Below are positions 22,294-23,968 of a stretch of 23,968 bases of DNA, one piece after another (the first letter of the stretch is position 1; every line of letters begins with the position of its first letter). This stretch comes from Bacillota bacterium (GTDB taxonomy: Bacteria > Bacillota > Clostridia > Lachnospirales > Lachnospiraceae). A model generated the notes under the pieces. It did no database searches and was not told the DNA's origin. It saw only the letters and a list, made by a program, of their open reading frames with translations. The DNA is taken from NCBI GenBank assembly GCA_023415475.1, contig JAEZKL010000093.1, forward strand, positions 1-23,968, given 5' to 3'. A program made the translations under genes and the position numbers.

Positions 22294-23670
22294 TTAATTA
22301 TTTTTTAGTTCCTCCACCAGCTGATCATATTCGGGTGCTGCCATGAAATTCGTAATCAGCACCAGCTGCGCACTTGGATTGCTCTTTGCCGCCCTTTCCT
22401 TCAATGCGGTATGAGTTACGATGATTTGTGAGTCTGCAGGGATAGAGGATACCGGAGTATGTATTACATTGATATTGCCAAGCCCTGCTTCGGCCAGCTT
22501 CTTCTTCAGAATGGTTGCACCCATAGCACTGGAGCCCATACCTGCGTCACAGGCAAATACGATGGTCTTAACCTCCTTCGTATCAACCTTAACATGAGTG
22601 GTAATACCCTTGGCTTCATTCTTCATCTGCTGAACCTTTGCCTTAGCTGCATCGATGTCCTCATCCTTACCGAAGATCTTCAATAAGGGAATCGCAACCA
22701 CACAGGATACTGCAGCAGAGATTAATACACTTAAGAGAACAGCGATATGTCCTCCCTTAGGAATCATTGCTACAACTGCGATGATACTACCGGGAGATGC
22801 AGGTCCGATTAAACCACCGCCTAAAATAGTATTTGTCAATACACCACTCGCACCGCCGGCGATTACTGCTAAGATAAGGGCGGGATTTGCTAAAATGTAA
22901 GGGAAATAAATCTCATGGATACCACCAAAGAAATGAATTATGATAGCACCGGGAGCGGAGCTCTTGATCATACCTTTTCCTGCGATTATGCAAGCAAGTA
23001 AGATCCCAAGTCCGGGACCGGGATTCGCCTCCAACAGGAAGAAGATGGATTTACCAGCCTTATCAACCTGCTCCATTCCCAAGGGAGTTAAGATGCCATG
23101 ATTCAATGCATTGTTTAAGAATAATACCTTCGCGGGCTCAATGAAGATGCTTGCCAGCGGAAGTAGCTTGTTGTCTACGAAGAAGCCTACACCGGCTTCC
23201 ATTACGCTATTCAAAGCGGTAACAATCGGGCTGATTGCCTTCAAGGAAATAATAGTTAAAATCGCACCGATGATACCAAGAGAGAAGTTATTAACAAGCA
23301 TTTCAAAGCCTGCTTTAATCTTACCCTCGAATAGCTTATCAAATTTCTTGATAATAAAAGCACTGAACGGTCCCATCAGCATTGCGCCCAAGAACATCGG
23401 GACGGAGGAGCCTACGATAAGACCCATCGTTGCAATCGCACCAATAATACCACCTCTGTGACCATAGATCACCTGACCGCCTGTATAAGCAATCAAAAGC
23501 GGAAGAAGTGTCTTAGCCATCGGATCCACTAATGCGGCAAGGCTTTCATTTGGAATCCAGCCTACCGAGATAAATAATGTAGTGATTACACCCCATGCAA
23601 TAAATGCGCCTATGTTTGGTAATACCATACCGCTAAAGAATCTACCAAATGCTTGAATTTTTTCCTTCAT
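22294..23670 (-). CDS. mtlA: PTS mannitol-type EIICB permease
   Basis: 458-aa membrane permease-phosphotransferase. The IIC domain (1-340) starts MKEKIQAFGRFFSGMVLPNIGAFIAWG and contains LNHGILTPLG (H191) and the substrate-site motif GGIHEIYFPYIL with E253. A linker (340-365) leads to the IIB domain with phosphocysteine C374 in FACDAGMGSSAMG. The EIIA part found at the C-terminus of E. coli MtlA is absent and is supplied by the separate gene at 19393-19815. It imports a hexitol with phosphorylation. Mannitol is the default prediction, but with a SorE-like dehydrogenase in the operon another polyol such as glucitol cannot be excluded. Ribosome site GAGAGGG is 11 nt before ATG. Confidence 0.93.
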   Translation of the reverse strand: MKEKIQAFGRFFSGMVLPNIGAFIAWGVITTLFISVGWIPNESLAALVDPMAKTLLPLLIAYTGGQVIYGHRGGIIGAIATMGLIVGSSVPMFLGAMLMGPFSAFIIKKFDKLFEGKIKAGFEMLVNNFSLGIIGAILTIISLKAISPIVTALNSVMEAGVGFFVDNKLLPLASIFIEPAKVLFLNNALNHGILTPLGMEQVDKAGKSIFFLLEANPGPGLGILLACIIAGKGMIKSSAPGAIIIHFFGGIHEIYFPYILANPALILAVIAGGASGVLTNTILGGGLIGPASPGSIIAVVAMIPKGGHIAVLLSVLISAAVSCVVAIPLLKIFGKDEDIDAAKAKVQQMKNEAKGITTHVKVDTKEVKTIVFACDAGMGSSAMGATILKKKLAEAGLGNINVIHTPVSSIPADSQIIVTHTALKERAAKSNPSAQLVLITNFMAAPEYDQLVEELKNN

Positions 23671-23727
23671 AATTAATTCTACCCTCTCACTTCAAAAATA
23701 GATTGTTAGTTTGTATTTCTGAAGAAT

Positions 23728-23741
23728 TGATTGGCCAATCA
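23728..23741. promoter_or_regulatory. Perfect palindrome in the mtlA leader
   Basis: TGATTGGCCAATCA, with further GAAGA and TCTTC arms just outside it (imperfect). It falls about 12-25 nt downstream of the predicted transcription start, a position suited to a repressor. It does not match the cre consensus for CcpA. Confidence 0.5.
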
Positions 23742-23759
23742 TCTTCTTAAGATAATTTA

Positions 23760-23808
23760 ATTATAATGGTAATATAAAAATGTTTCAATTTGAACAAATA
23801 TTATTTTG
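23760..23808 (-). promoter_or_regulatory. mtlA promoter with candidate MtlR site
   Basis: Minus-strand -35 TTGAAA (23788-23783), 17 bp, -10 TATAAT (23765-23760). A palindrome ATTTG-TT-CAAAT (23799-23788) touches the -35 box. The block 23808-23783 is shared with the promoter at 19975-19950. Confidence 0.65.
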
Positions 23809-23843
23809 TCGCTATCTGATAATGACATGATTAAAAAAAGGAA

Positions 23844-23968
23844 GGGGCTGTTTCAAAATGTATGGTATAATGCAGGAAAGGCCAACACGCATCCCTCACA
23901 CACAGGTTGCCTGACATCTTATTGTTTTGTATGCCATTATCAAACAAAAAATGTTTGCTTCTGTCATA
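23844..23968 (+). mobile_element. Possible insertion sequence end at the right edge
   Basis: GGGGCTGTTTCAAAATG (23844-23860) resembles terminal inverted repeats of some insertion sequences in Firmicutes (from memory, IS1182-like). A TATAAT follows at 23866-23871 and a CAAACA-AAAAA-TGTTTG hairpin at 23941-23957. No transposase reading frame is visible before the window ends, and the matching end cannot be checked. Confidence 0.25.

Noticed and set aside
23728..23741. CcpA cre site before mtlA
   Set aside because: The palindrome lacks the conserved central CG and the WGNAA-type arms of cre.

Overview
The window looks like a chromosomal segment of a low-GC Firmicute, most likely a Lachnospiraceae (clostridial cluster XIVa) plant-polysaccharide fermenter. 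This is inferred from gene content and style: a GH39 beta-xylosidase, a T-box-controlled threonyl-tRNA synthetase, LytTR/GHKL two-component genes, strong AGGAGG ribosome sites and a PTS polyol locus. No rRNA, tRNA, CRISPR array or complete mobile element is visible.

Layout. 1-359: 5' part of a membrane protein gene (minus strand, runs off the left edge), divergent from a GH39 xylosidase (607-2121). 2166-4345: consensus promoter, threonine T-box leader and a ThrS that lacks the usual N-terminal TGS domain. 4400-4650: a hairpin and a decayed lipoprotein reading frame. 4645-6055: a promoter with a 13-bp inverted repeat, a PadR repressor and a translationally coupled six-helix HAAS/DUF1700-like membrane protein. 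6066-7608: a long hairpin, a GNAT acetyltransferase, the last 32 codons of a lost sugar-ABC permease with its terminator, and a family I pyrophosphatase preceded by a tandem hairpin repeat (7635-7774).

7861-10539 is the most interesting part. A LytTR response regulator and a GHKL histidine kinase (AgrA/AgrC-like, but no agrB or agrD) are flanked by two promoters of matching design: two ACCG-type 9-bp direct repeats with a 12-bp gap, then 11 bp to a -35 box. The upstream promoter gives a short noncoding transcript of about 125 nt that ends in a very strong terminator. It has an exposed CCUCU stretch and a CCCCC terminator loop. The downstream promoter gives a transcript of about 170 nt carrying a 15-codon peptide gene with a perfect ribosome site and its own terminator. 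I read this as a compact signalling circuit: a two-component system, a csRNA-like small RNA and a micropeptide.

10544-13570 (minus): operon of XRE/TPR regulator, PLDc_N membrane protein, ABC ATPase and ABC-2 permease, with palindromes just upstream of its promoter. 13839-14708 (minus): alpha/beta hydrolase.

15034-23670 (minus): a self-contained polyol PTS island, in transcription order EIICB(Mtl), MtlR, EIIA(Mtl), PfkB kinase, SorE-like zinc dehydrogenase, HPr and Enzyme I. No mannitol-1-phosphate dehydrogenase (MtlD) is present. The dehydrogenase plus PfkB pair suggests polyol-phosphate to ketose-phosphate to ketose-bisphosphate. Two predicted promoters (before EIICB and before EIIA) share a related 26-bp block over the -35 region, a candidate MtlR site. 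The far right edge may hold the end of an insertion sequence.

Many start codons were moved downstream of the longest reading frame to where a good ribosome site lies. All functions are read from sequence and family knowledge; no database search was run.
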